Shown here: positions 55,955 to 64,000 of the stretch, one piece after another
Numbering within the stretch: the first letter of the stretch is position 1
How the letters are laid out: each line of letters opens with the position of its first letter
NCBI GenBank assembly: GCA_030913385.1
Contig: CP133159.1
Span: forward strand, 3,184,584-3,248,583
Direction: 5' to 3'
Source: Cytophagaceae bacterium ABcell3
GTDB taxonomy: Bacteria; Bacteroidota; Bacteroidia; Cytophagales; Cytophagaceae
DNA length: 64,000 nucleotides
The notes under the pieces: model-generated
Database searches by the model: none
What the model saw: only the letters and a program-made list of their open reading frames with translations
Told to the model about the DNA's origin: nothing
Translations under genes and position numbers: made by a program

Positions 55955-57085
55955 TCAATCAAACAATGATCTAAAGTAGCCGAAAATCTCTGCTTTAATG
56001 GTAGGATTAGCACCTACTGCCAAGGCTACCGATATAAACAGTCCTATAAAGGCATATAAAAGGTCTCGGGATATGAGTTTAACAGCTTTGAAGCGGTGCT
56101 TATTCCCAGACTTTTTTCTCGCTAAGCTAATAGCTATTTCCCTACCGCCCATGGTACCAAGAAATACCCAAGTTGTACTCATAGGGACTGTGCTTATAAA
56201 CAGCTTATAAATTAGCAGAATCACATAAGTAAAGTCAACCAAGGTTGCAGCCCTAACATCGGCAATACGTACTTTTTCACTCACCACTTTTTGGATTCTA
56301 TCTCCCCTAAGGAAAAATAGCAGGCCTAAGCCACCGAAAATTGTACCTGCAAAAATCATAAACTCTACCAGGCTCAGCTGCCTTGGCAAGAAAACTGCAA
56401 TATTGGCACCGTCTTGCATAAGCCAAACAGCCCACAACGACCCACTTACTGTCCACTGTAGTATAGACCATCCAACATGTACTTTCCTTGATTTAAAATA
56501 TTTTTTAATAAAATTGTAGCCACTGTACCAGATGATGAACGAAAGCACGAAAGCCATCAAATAACCTGACATACTTTTACCTACCACACTAGTAATGCCG
56601 GTAGTACTGGCACTAAATACACTTAAAAGCAGAAAAGTGGTTGAAACAGGCATTCGCAACCTTGTAAGGATAAGCAAAACAAGCGGAGCTATAACCTGAA
56701 AGAAACTAAAGTTTTCGGGATGAGGATATTTGGTGGTTCCTTCAGGAGTCATCAGGCGTTGATAAGTAACATCCCCATCAAAGTATACAAAACTAAAGGT
56801 TACCGTTACTAAGAAAATACTACCTGTAAAGAGCCACAGTATCCACCACTTTTTGTCTTTATTACTTTCAATAAAAGTTCCCAAAGACTGTATACTGTCA
56901 TTGGCAACGGCAGCGTATGCAGCAAATATAAAACCGACCCACATTGCAGCTTGTCCGTACTGGACAATAATTGCTGAAAGTAAAAAGCCGATTAAAATTA
57001 TAGCTAGAAAGGTTTTCTCTTCTGTAAAGCGTTCTAATAGATTTAAATAGGTGCCCTTTCTTTTTACTAAGGTCTTCTTGGCCAT
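55955..57085 (-). CDS. PiT-like phosphate transporter family membrane protein
   Basis: This 376-residue protein has about nine or ten membrane helices. Two signature-like segments, AVANDSIQSLGTFIES near residue 60 and VPMSTTWVFLGTMGGREI near 305, resemble the duplicated GANDVANSxGT and STTH elements of the PiT (inorganic phosphate) family. The match is distant, so phosphate transport is inferred. Monocistronic with its own terminator. Confidence 0.65.
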   Translation of the reverse strand: MAKKTLVKRKGTYLNLLERFTEEKTFLAIILIGFLLSAIIVQYGQAAMWVGFIFAAYAAVANDSIQSLGTFIESNKDKKWWILWLFTGSIFLVTVTFSFVYFDGDVTYQRLMTPEGTTKYPHPENFSFFQVIAPLVLLILTRLRMPVSTTFLLLSVFSASTTGITSVVGKSMSGYLMAFVLSFIIWYSGYNFIKKYFKSRKVHVGWSILQWTVSGSLWAVWLMQDGANIAVFLPRQLSLVEFMIFAGTIFGGLGLLFFLRGDRIQKVVSEKVRIADVRAATLVDFTYVILLIYKLFISTVPMSTTWVFLGTMGGREIAISLARKKSGNKHRFKAVKLISRDLLYAFIGLFISVALAVGANPTIKAEIFGYFRSLFD

Positions 57086-57552
57086 GAAATTTATGCCCTT
57101 GAGGCTGATTTGTTATTTTGTTGACAGTGCAATAATACATTTCTTGAACATCCTTTAAATGTTTATGGTGTTAAGAAATTGTTAAGAATCTTTTTTTCTT
57201 TTGAAATGCTTTTAGGTGAAGCATCAGCAGAGTTGCCGAATAGATGAGTTTTCTTGTTTTAAAAATAATAATACTTTGAAGTTATACTTGTTAATCAAAA
57301 CCATGTAATTATAAATAAATTGAACAAAGTAGCTAAGGCAATATATACTTATAGATCCTAGTTGCAATGATTCTTCAAAAATATGAAGTTTCCCTAATAA
57401 GTAAACTACTTTCTCAACTTTTAAATCACTTTGTTGAATTGTGTCATGTATTATTTGGTTTTAAAATATACCTTTTAATAAATGCTTACCTTAAATTTAC
57501 CTTTTTCTTCAGCATAGGCAGAAGAGTATTTAAATTACCCCGTAAAAAAACA

Positions 57553-58413
57553 ATGAGAATACTGATCATACTTTTTTTATCTACCCTAATGTGCACTTGC
57601 CAGCCCAACGAGGCACAGCAAGAGCAAAACGGCCAAAGCTTAATGCTTTATGTAGGTGCCGCCTCCAAACCGCCTGTAGAAGAACTAGCCGCCATGTTTG
57701 AAGAAATGCATGGAATAAAAATACATGTAAACTTCGGAGGTTCTGGGTATATGCTTTCTCAAATGAAATTGGCGCAAAAAGGAGATATATTTTTCCCTGG
57801 GTCTTCTGACTTTATGGAAATAGCCAAAAATGATGATTTAATTTACCCTGAAACTGAAGAACAGGTAGTTTATCTGGTCAACGCCATTAATGTACAAAAT
57901 GGCAACCCGAAAAATATTAAGAAACTCAAAGACCTTTCCCAGCCTGGCCTTAAAGTAGCCATTGCCAACCCAGAAGGTGTATGTGTGGGGGCTTATGCTG
58001 TAGAAATTATAGAACAAAGTTTTAATGAGGAGCAAAAAGCACAGTTCCGAAAGAACATAGTCACCTATACCGAAAGCTGTGATAAAACTGCTACTATCAT
58101 TGCACTAAAGGGAGTGGACGCTGTCATTGGGTGGAGTGTTTTTCAACATTGGAACCCTGCACAAATTGAAAGTATTGCATTGGACCGAGAGGAAATAGTC
58201 CGGATAGGCTATATCCCAATAGCGATCACAAAGTTCAGCAAAAAGAAAGAACTAGCGCAAGAGTTCATAGATTTTGTCACCTCTGAAAAAGGAAAAGAAG
58301 TTTTTAGAAAATACCAGTATTTTTCCAGCATTGACGAAGCTGTTGATTATATTGGCACTGAAAAGCCAGTAGGCGGCATTTATGAAGTGCCCGCAACATG
58401 GCTAAGTAAGTAA
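57553..58413 (+). CDS. modA: Molybdate/tungstate-binding lipoprotein ModA
   Basis: The ATG at 57553 is preferred (MRILIILFLSTLMCTCQ); it gives a lipoprotein signal with a lipobox-like cysteine, whereas the upstream ATG at 57367 would add a 62-residue non-conserved extension. The 286-residue product matches periplasmic substrate-binding proteins of the ModA/WtpA type: LMLYVGAASKPPVEELAAMF, FGGSGYMLSQMKLAQKGDIFF and DAVIGWSVFQHW. It delivers molybdate or tungstate to ModBC. Two bases separate it from modB. Confidence 0.88.
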   Translation: MRILIILFLSTLMCTCQPNEAQQEQNGQSLMLYVGAASKPPVEELAAMFEEMHGIKIHVNFGGSGYMLSQMKLAQKGDIFFPGSSDFMEIAKNDDLIYPETEEQVVYLVNAINVQNGNPKNIKKLKDLSQPGLKVAIANPEGVCVGAYAVEIIEQSFNEEQKAQFRKNIVTYTESCDKTATIIALKGVDAVIGWSVFQHWNPAQIESIALDREEIVRIGYIPIAITKFSKKKELAQEFIDFVTSEKGKEVFRKYQYFSSIDEAVDYIGTEKPVGGIYEVPATWLSK

Positions 58414-58415
58414 CT

Positions 58416-59183
58416 ATGGGATTTAGAAAACTGACCATCATATCGACTTTTAGCATTTTATTGCTTTATGGCATAATCATAATTTCGGTATTTTTTTATT
58501 TCGATGGCCAGGCAATGGTAGATAGCTTTACCAATAGAAGAATCATCAATGCCATAACCAACAGCCTCTATGCGGCCACCTTGGCAACCATACTAGCCTC
58601 AGCACTCGCCATACCGGCTGCTTATGCCTTGAGCAGGTTTTCCTTTCCTCTCAAATTTTGGGTAGACACTTTTCTGGAATTTCCCCTGATAGTTTCTCCT
58701 GCCGCCTTGGGAGCCATGCTGCTTATCTTTTTTCAAACACCTGCCGGCAGCTTTATCACTGAAAATATAGTAGACTTTGTATTTGTTTTTGCGGGTATTG
58801 TACTTGCACAATTTGTAACAATCATTGGCATTTCCACCCGATTAATGAAAGCTGTTTATGATGAAGTGCCCAAACGCTATGAACAAGTAGCGCGAACCTT
58901 GGGCGCTAGCCACCAAAAAGCTTTTTTAACAGTAACTTTCCCTTTGGCAAAAAAAGGCCTGATATCGACAGTAATATTGACTTGGGCTAAGGCAGTTGGC
59001 GAGTTTGGCGCTACCATCACTCTTGCTGGCTCTATGCCTATGAAAACAGAAACATTGCCAACAGCTATTTTCATGCGTTTGTCTGTAGCAGATATAGAAG
59101 GTACTGTGGTTCTAATTTTGATATTGCTGGGCATTAGTTTATCCTTGCTCATAGTAACACGCCTTTTACTTCTAAGAAAATGA
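58416..59183 (+). CDS. modB: Molybdate ABC transporter permease ModB
   Basis: This 255-residue inner-membrane permease has about six helices. The cytoplasmic EAA loop is EQVARTLGASHQKAFLTVTFPLAKKG near residue 155, and the ModB-typical GEFGATITLAGSMPMKTETL near 192 follows. The start is 2 bp past modA. The stop overlaps modC by 4 bp (ATGA), showing translational coupling. Confidence 0.93.
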   Translation: MGFRKLTIISTFSILLLYGIIIISVFFYFDGQAMVDSFTNRRIINAITNSLYAATLATILASALAIPAAYALSRFSFPLKFWVDTFLEFPLIVSPAALGAMLLIFFQTPAGSFITENIVDFVFVFAGIVLAQFVTIIGISTRLMKAVYDEVPKRYEQVARTLGASHQKAFLTVTFPLAKKGLISTVILTWAKAVGEFGATITLAGSMPMKTETLPTAIFMRLSVADIEGTVVLILILLGISLSLLIVTRLLLLRK

Positions 59184-60253
59184 TCCAACTGAAAAACATA
59201 TCATTAGCCACAGGAGACTTTAACCTTTCGGATGTTTCTCTTTCCATTCAAGAGGGGTCTTTTAATGTGCTACTTGGCCCAACTGGTAGTGGAAAAACTT
59301 TAATACTTGAAATGATTGCCGGGCTTCGAAAAAGCAAAACAGGGTCTTTGCATATTCAAGGGAAAGAGGCTAAACTACTGGCTCCAGAGAAAAGAAATAT
59401 TGCTTATGTACCTCAGGATATTGCTTTGTTTCCGCATTTAAATGTACATGAAAATATTATATACGGTTTGACTATAAACCACAAAAAGACAGACATTCAA
59501 CAGGTTCATAAACTCGCTGACACTTTAGGGATAAAACATTTACTAGACAGGAGTGTCAATGAACTAAGCGGTGGAGAAAAACAAAGGGTCGCTTTGGCAA
59601 GAGCATTGATAATCAAAAAAAGAATCTTACTGCTCGACGAGCCCACAGCAGCCATTCACGAATCTATGCAAGAGGAACTAGCCCTGTTTTTCAAGAAAAT
59701 ACAACAGGAGTATAACCTCACCATCCTTATGACCACACATCATAAAAACACAGCATTTTTATTAGCTGACTATCTACATTTTATTGAAAAAGGGAAAATC
59801 CTTTTCAGCACTTCAAAAGAAACGTTTAAACACCAGCCGATTCCTCAAAGCGCCTCCGCTTTTTTTGGCATTCGCAATATTATTAACATAAAACGTAATA
59901 CTGACAAAGAGGGAAAAGTTGATTATTGGAGCGAGGAATTAAACACATTATTGACTTTTGACAATAAAATAACTTCTTTTACAGATACGCTTAACAACCA
60001 GCTAAAGATAGGCTTTAAAACTACAGGAATTCAACCAGTTAATCAAGAGGATGGCCATGCTAATACATTCAACGCAAAAGTCCTCGACATTTTAATGAGG
60101 GAAAACAATGTAGGCTTAAAGTTAGAAGTCCTTACATCTGGCTATCATCTATATATGGATGTCCCTTTATACATATTCCGAAGCTTTAATATTGATAGAG
60201 GAGCAAACATTAAATGCAAAATAGAAAAGGACGATATGTGGGAGATTAAGTAA
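59180..60253 (+). CDS. modC: Molybdate ABC transporter ATPase ModC
   Basis: This 357-residue ATP-binding subunit has Walker A LGPTGSGKTL near residue 33, the signature LSGGEKQR near 130, Walker B ILLLDEPTAA near 152 and the switch histidine in TTHH. A C-terminal TOBE-like domain (about 290-357, NTFNAKVLDILMRENNVGL) can bind oxyanion and regulate transport. It overlaps modB by four bases and completes a modABC operon. Confidence 0.92.
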   Translation: MIQLKNISLATGDFNLSDVSLSIQEGSFNVLLGPTGSGKTLILEMIAGLRKSKTGSLHIQGKEAKLLAPEKRNIAYVPQDIALFPHLNVHENIIYGLTINHKKTDIQQVHKLADTLGIKHLLDRSVNELSGGEKQRVALARALIIKKRILLLDEPTAAIHESMQEELALFFKKIQQEYNLTILMTTHHKNTAFLLADYLHFIEKGKILFSTSKETFKHQPIPQSASAFFGIRNIINIKRNTDKEGKVDYWSEELNTLLTFDNKITSFTDTLNNQLKIGFKTTGIQPVNQEDGHANTFNAKVLDILMRENNVGLKLEVLTSGYHLYMDVPLYIFRSFNIDRGANIKCKIEKDDMWEIK

Positions 60254-60301
60254 GATATTTCATACTATTAAAAAATTTAAGTCCACCAAAAGAAGACTTC
60301 T

Positions 60302-62200
60302 ATGAACCGGCTCTTTATTTTTTTGCTCATTTGTATCCATTTTCAGTCATTAGGACAGCATAAAATTAAACTTACTGAAGACATGGTTACCAACCTCTCC
60401 AGTTGGGGAAATGCACAAATGCTGGTAGATGAACAAGAAAAGGTAGGAGATCCTGCGGCTGGAAAAGAAGGTGAACACCCTGAAAACAGGTGGTTTCCTG
60501 GGTGGAAAGATTGGTATTACCCAGCATCCGCTGTTATTGATTTAAAAGCAGAGTACCATATCTCTGATATCTATTTCTGGGGAGGGCAGGGAACGGGGCT
60601 TGTTTCAGCCTATGCAGGCCATCCCGGCGACTGGAAGCACCTTTTTGACGATCCCTTAAACCGATACTTAAAGTGGATGAAACACCCTGTGGGAGAAACC
60701 ACTCGCTATATTAAAATCCAAATAAACAAACCAGGCTCTGTGCCGGACGAAATAGTTGTTTATGGTACTAAAGTAGGAGAGGAGATCCCTGAACCTTCAC
60801 CTACCAAGCACCCAAGGTTTAAAATTAAAGATTTTGCAGGTATTAACGGTTTTGTCGATGACCCTATGGATGTCTCCAATGTATGCCACTTTATTCGTGA
60901 ATATCATAACTGGGACTGGAATGAGGCTGAGGAAGGAAAAATCAAGTTTAACCCCAGTTATCCAGGTTGGAAGTTTGACGAGTATTATAAAAACATGAAG
61001 GATGCTAATATTTTAGTAGTTCCTTGTTTAAAACAAAGCGTCAAGTGGATTGCTGACCATAAAGAACACAAACCGGTAAAAGGAGGTTTAGACCCTGAAA
61101 ACCCTTTTTCTTACAAAGAAAAAGCCAGCTATATGTATCAATATGCTGCTAGGTATGGCAATAAGAAAATAGACAAAAGCAAGTTGAAACTCGCAGAAGG
61201 ACAGCAGCCTCAAACTGGTCTTGGTTTGTTGAAATATTACGAAGACTGGAACGAACAGAACCAATGGTGGAATGGCAGAAAAGCCTATTTTACCCCTTTT
61301 GAATATGCTTCTATGGCCAGTGCCAACTATGACGGACACAAAGGGGCCTTGGGTAAAACGTATGGCATCAAAGCTGCCGATCCTGACGCCATACATGTAA
61401 TGGGCGGTTTGGCTGGTTTAGATTTAGACTATATAAAAGCCATTAAACTATGGGCGGACTATAACCGTGATGGGGATTTCCCTTCTGATGTCATCAATGT
61501 ACACCATTACTCAAATGATGTGGGAGGACAAGGCGATGCAAGCATTGGGGTTTCCCCCGAGGAAGATGGCTTGAAAAAACGACTTAAACCCATCGTAGAC
61601 TACCGCGACCGATACCTACCTGGCAAGGAAGTCTGGCTGACAGAGTTTGGGTACGATATCAACCAAAAATCCATCCAAAGAGCACCAGCCATTGGCAGCT
61701 TTTCGCCAGAGGAGGTTCAAGCCATATGGCTTATCAGAAGCTATTTGGAAATAGCAGCCGCAGGGGTAGACCGAGCCGCTATGTATATGGTAAGGGATGC
61801 TCCAGCTTTATCAAAAACAACCCGCTTTGCAACCAGTGGTCTTACTGAAGGGAAAAATGAACGAAAAAGGCCATCTTGGTACTACCTGAAAAGCTTTGTC
61901 CATATTTTAGGAAGCTATACATTTGACAAAGAAATAAACAATAAAGATGGAATAAATTGTTACCGCTTTGTAGAAGAAGAAACAGGGAACGCCATTTACG
62001 TGCTATGGAGTCCCACGAGCACTCAAAAAGAAGTAAAAGGTTATAACTTTGAAATTCCAGAAGGTAAGAAACAGTATGAAGTAATGACCTTGATAAACCA
62101 GTCCGAGCGAGGGAAAACATTATTAAAATCTGGCACACCTAAACCTACTGCTGTCTTGGATATTAGTGAAAAACCTATTTTTATCCGGGTGTTTGAATAG
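60302..62200 (+). CDS. Clan GH-A glycoside hydrolase-like secreted protein
   Basis: This 632-residue protein has a signal peptide ending near residue 19 (FQSLGQ). An N-terminal beta-sandwich (about 20-155, like an F5/8-type or CBM) precedes a TIM barrel. The acid/base is probably E318 in EDWNEQNQWW and the nucleophile E448 in VWLTEFGYD, the spacing expected for clan GH-A families such as GH39/GH5/GH30. The exact family and substrate are not assignable. It carries no T9SS signal, so it may be periplasmic or exported otherwise. It starts 48 bp after modC. Confidence 0.8.
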   Translation: MNRLFIFLLICIHFQSLGQHKIKLTEDMVTNLSSWGNAQMLVDEQEKVGDPAAGKEGEHPENRWFPGWKDWYYPASAVIDLKAEYHISDIYFWGGQGTGLVSAYAGHPGDWKHLFDDPLNRYLKWMKHPVGETTRYIKIQINKPGSVPDEIVVYGTKVGEEIPEPSPTKHPRFKIKDFAGINGFVDDPMDVSNVCHFIREYHNWDWNEAEEGKIKFNPSYPGWKFDEYYKNMKDANILVVPCLKQSVKWIADHKEHKPVKGGLDPENPFSYKEKASYMYQYAARYGNKKIDKSKLKLAEGQQPQTGLGLLKYYEDWNEQNQWWNGRKAYFTPFEYASMASANYDGHKGALGKTYGIKAADPDAIHVMGGLAGLDLDYIKAIKLWADYNRDGDFPSDVINVHHYSNDVGGQGDASIGVSPEEDGLKKRLKPIVDYRDRYLPGKEVWLTEFGYDINQKSIQRAPAIGSFSPEEVQAIWLIRSYLEIAAAGVDRAAMYMVRDAPALSKTTRFATSGLTEGKNERKRPSWYYLKSFVHILGSYTFDKEINNKDGINCYRFVEEETGNAIYVLWSPTSTQKEVKGYNFEIPEGKKQYEVMTLINQSERGKTLLKSGTPKPTAVLDISEKPIFIRVFE

Positions 62201-62272
62201 GAAACTCAAACATTCATCTTGTTTTATTGCGACATTAACCAACATTTTACTTAATTTGCAAAAAACAGTTCA

Positions 62273-62812
62273 ATGAGAGTAATATTCTTTTCTTTTTTGA
62301 TTTTCCTAAGCTCATCCGTTTTATGTAACGCTCAAACAGAGAAAGGCTCTTACATGGTAGGGGGGCATGGCTATGCTAGCTTTACTAATGGTTTTAGTAT
62401 GTTAATTTCTCCTAATATAGGTTATTTTCTTGCTGATGGCTTTGTCCTTGGAGCGGGGCCTAGTTTAACCGTTGGCTCTTTCACTGGGCATAAAAGTTAC
62501 TCAGGAGGGTTGAACTTGTTTTCTCGATACTATATTGGCCTAACACAATCTTTGCAAATGTTTGGGCAAGTTCACGGAACTCTCAGGTATACCCACCAGA
62601 GAGTTGACATGAGGTATTTTTTTGATGAAGACCACATAAGCATCTCCAATTCATTTAGAGGAAAATTTGGCGGGGGTTTGGGATTAGCATATTTTTTCAC
62701 AGAACAGGTGAGCTTAGAAGCCCTATTTAGGTATGACAGAATCAATGACCGAAGCAGGAAGAATTTTTTCACTCTTGACCTTGGATTTCAAATTTATTTC
62801 CCTCGAAAATAG
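62273..62812 (+). CDS. Small outer-membrane beta-barrel protein, copy 1
   Basis: This 179-residue protein has a signal peptide (FFSFLIFLSSSVLCNAQ). Barrel strands follow: GSYMVGGHGYASFTNGF, ISPNIGYFLADGFVLGAGP, LGLAYFFTEQVSLEALFRYD, and an aromatic end FQIYFPRK. The next gene (62826) encodes a close paralog; the two arose by tandem duplication. Confidence 0.85.
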   Translation: MRVIFFSFLIFLSSSVLCNAQTEKGSYMVGGHGYASFTNGFSMLISPNIGYFLADGFVLGAGPSLTVGSFTGHKSYSGGLNLFSRYYIGLTQSLQMFGQVHGTLRYTHQRVDMRYFFDEDHISISNSFRGKFGGGLGLAYFFTEQVSLEALFRYDRINDRSRKNFFTLDLGFQIYFPRK

Positions 62813-62825
62813 TAAAAACAATTCA

Positions 62826-63365
62826 ATGAGAACCAAACTCATAACTTTAATACTTTTTTTAAGCGCAACCATATTGTGTAATGCCCAAACAAAGAAAGGG
62901 TCTTATATGGTCGGAGGCTATGGCAATGCAGATTTTACCACTTCTTATGCCTTTAAAACAGTTATTTCACCGAACATAGGTTACTTTCTTGCAGATGGAT
63001 TTGCCCTTGGAGGAGGCCCTATTTTAGGACTTCAATCAGGTACATATAATAGCTACATTGGAGGTCTCAACTTGTTCTCCCGATACTATATTGGCCTAAG
63101 CCCATCAGTACAATTATTTGGACAAGTTCAAGGAAACTTTATTTACACTCATCATAAAACACGCAGGAAGTATCCTATTAGTGAAGATATATTACCAACT
63201 AATTCATTTGTAGGAACTTTTGGAGGAGGTTTAGGTGTAGCATACTTTATTACAGAACAGGTGAGTTTAGAAGCCCTGTTTAGATATGACAGAAACAATA
63301 ACCGAAAAAGTAAGAATATTTTCACTCTTGACTTTGGCTTCCAAATCTATTTTCCTCGCCAATAA
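62826..63365 (+). CDS. Small outer-membrane beta-barrel protein, copy 2
   Basis: The ATG at 62826 is chosen because it lines up with copy 1 and starts the signal peptide (LITLILFLSATILCNAQ); the frame stays open back to 62733 inside copy 1. The product has 179 residues, the same length as copy 1, with the same order of motifs (ISPNIGYFLADGFALGGGP, YFITEQVSLEALFRYD, FQIYFPRQ). Only 13 bp separate the genes, and the 12-bp-like upstream context (CAATTCAATGAG) is repeated too. Co-transcription is likely. Confidence 0.88.
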   Translation: MRTKLITLILFLSATILCNAQTKKGSYMVGGYGNADFTTSYAFKTVISPNIGYFLADGFALGGGPILGLQSGTYNSYIGGLNLFSRYYIGLSPSVQLFGQVQGNFIYTHHKTRRKYPISEDILPTNSFVGTFGGGLGVAYFITEQVSLEALFRYDRNNNRKSKNIFTLDFGFQIYFPRQ

Positions 63366-63368
63366 TCG

Positions 63369-64000
63369 CTAAAGGGGCAGCGTAGTACCTACTTCCGTTC
63401 CGCGGTTAACAGCCGAGGTAAGTGTGACACTTCCTCGGTGCAAACTAACAATCTTTTGTGTAAGAGCTAGTCCTATACCATTTCCTTTTCCAAGACTTTG
63501 GTTTTTACCTCTGTAAAAGGGTTCAAAGACTTTACTTTGCTCTTCTTTAGGAATTCCAGGGCCATTATCTTTAAAGTAAACCATAATGGCTTTTTTACCG
63601 GCACGGATAGAAACCTTGCAATGATTGTCCGGTGCATACTTGCAGGCATTTTCCATAAGGTTAAGAAAGGCTACTTTTAGCAGGTATTCATTTCCCAAAA
63701 TAGAAAACTCAACATCTTGATCTGACTCTTCAATTTCAAAATTTATATCTGCCGAATAAGCACTATCGGCTTTCATCAATTCTTTTCGGGCATCAAGTAG
63801 CACCTCGTCCACTCTTGTTGGGCGGAATTTAACAGCAGACTTGTCATAATCAGCTTTGGCAAGGTCAAGCAGGCCTGTGATTAACCGGGAAATTTTTACG
63901 GCATCATTCTTTACGAGAGATATCGTTTTTTCATACTCCTCAGCACTTCTTGGTTTTGAAAGGGCCAAGTCCAACTCTGCTATAATAGTAGATAATGGAG
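63369..64000 (-). CDS. Sensor histidine kinase, N-terminus beyond the window
   Basis: The minus-strand frame is open to position 64000, and the visible start (PLSTIIAELDLALSK) is the end of an HisKA H-box, so the histidine lies just outside. The HATPase domain is complete: NLMENACKYAPD (N-box), DNGPGIPKEEQ, FEPFYRG and GNGIGLALTQKI. About 210 residues are visible. It converges with the barrel genes with only 3 bp between stops. The close spacing means no terminator separates them. Confidence 0.9.
   Translation of the reverse strand, partial: PLSTIIAELDLALSKPRSAEEYEKTISLVKNDAVKISRLITGLLDLAKADYDKSAVKFRPTRVDEVLLDARKELMKADSAYSADINFEIEESDQDVEFSILGNEYLLKVAFLNLMENACKYAPDNHCKVSIRAGKKAIMVYFKDNGPGIPKEEQSKVFEPFYRGKNQSLGKGNGIGLALTQKIVSLHRGSVTLTSAVNRGTEVGTTLPL

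Overview
The window looks like a chromosome segment of a cellulolytic, probably gliding member of the Bacteroidota (Cytophagales-like). The evidence is several secreted proteins with C-terminal type IX secretion (T9SS) sorting signals (type A ending at position 1, at 17115 and at 35188; type B at 14099), PorT/OmpA-type outer-membrane proteins, many multi-PAS histidine kinases and an AT-rich background with few Shine-Dalgarno sites. The genus cannot be fixed from sequence alone.

Layout. 1-1422: 3'-truncated T9SS cargo gene. 1645-2610: bile-acid/sodium symporter-type transporter, followed by 2.3 tandem copies of a ~200-bp repeat carrying two hairpins. 3086-13974: an RNA-repair island, the most interesting part. 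It holds a WYL-domain regulator fused to a phytanoyl-CoA-dioxygenase-like (PhyH) domain; a PAS histidine kinase; a tRNA-Gln-like gene; a tRNA-Phe-like RNA in circularly permuted order (T arm, capped acceptor, D arm, anticodon arm), resembling the tRNA-mimic module of bacterial Y RNAs; a frameshifted slipin; RtcB RNA ligase; and two RlaP-type nucleotidyltransferases. The same inverted repeat, CTGCGCA-N7-TGCGCAG, lies upstream of the WYL-PhyH gene (4856-4876) and of the tRNA-like/slipin/rtcB block (7826-7846), which suggests a common regulator.

14099-19328: T9SS type B PKD protein and a GH9 cellulase. 19836-25983: a small STAS/SEC14-like protein, a seven-PAS histidine kinase, a short PAS kinase and a phasin-like coiled-coil protein. 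26217-31964: an orphan Vsr endonuclease, a 7TM hybrid two-component protein, a YiiX-like papain-fold hydrolase and a DUF917 protein. 32423-35188: GH5 cellulase with Ig and CBM-like modules. 35575-42202: TetR regulator flanked by matching operators, pentapeptide protein, Omp85-like barrel, VOC protein, PAS protein, PLP-dependent alpha-oxoamine synthase and a second STAS/SEC14-like protein.

42215-46220: a repeat region with twin-hairpin repeats, a ~245-bp tandem array rich in REP-like palindromes, an intact IS200/RAYT-like transposase and a truncated near-identical copy. 46342-57085: barrel protein, M3 oligopeptidase, CstA transporter, TspO-like protein, OmpA/PD40 protein and PiT-like transporter, with two copies of a 380-bp MITE that has inverted ends and 9-bp target duplications. 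57553-60253: modABC molybdate/tungstate transporter. 60302-64000: clan GH-A glycosidase, tandemly duplicated small outer-membrane proteins, and a histidine kinase cut by the window end.
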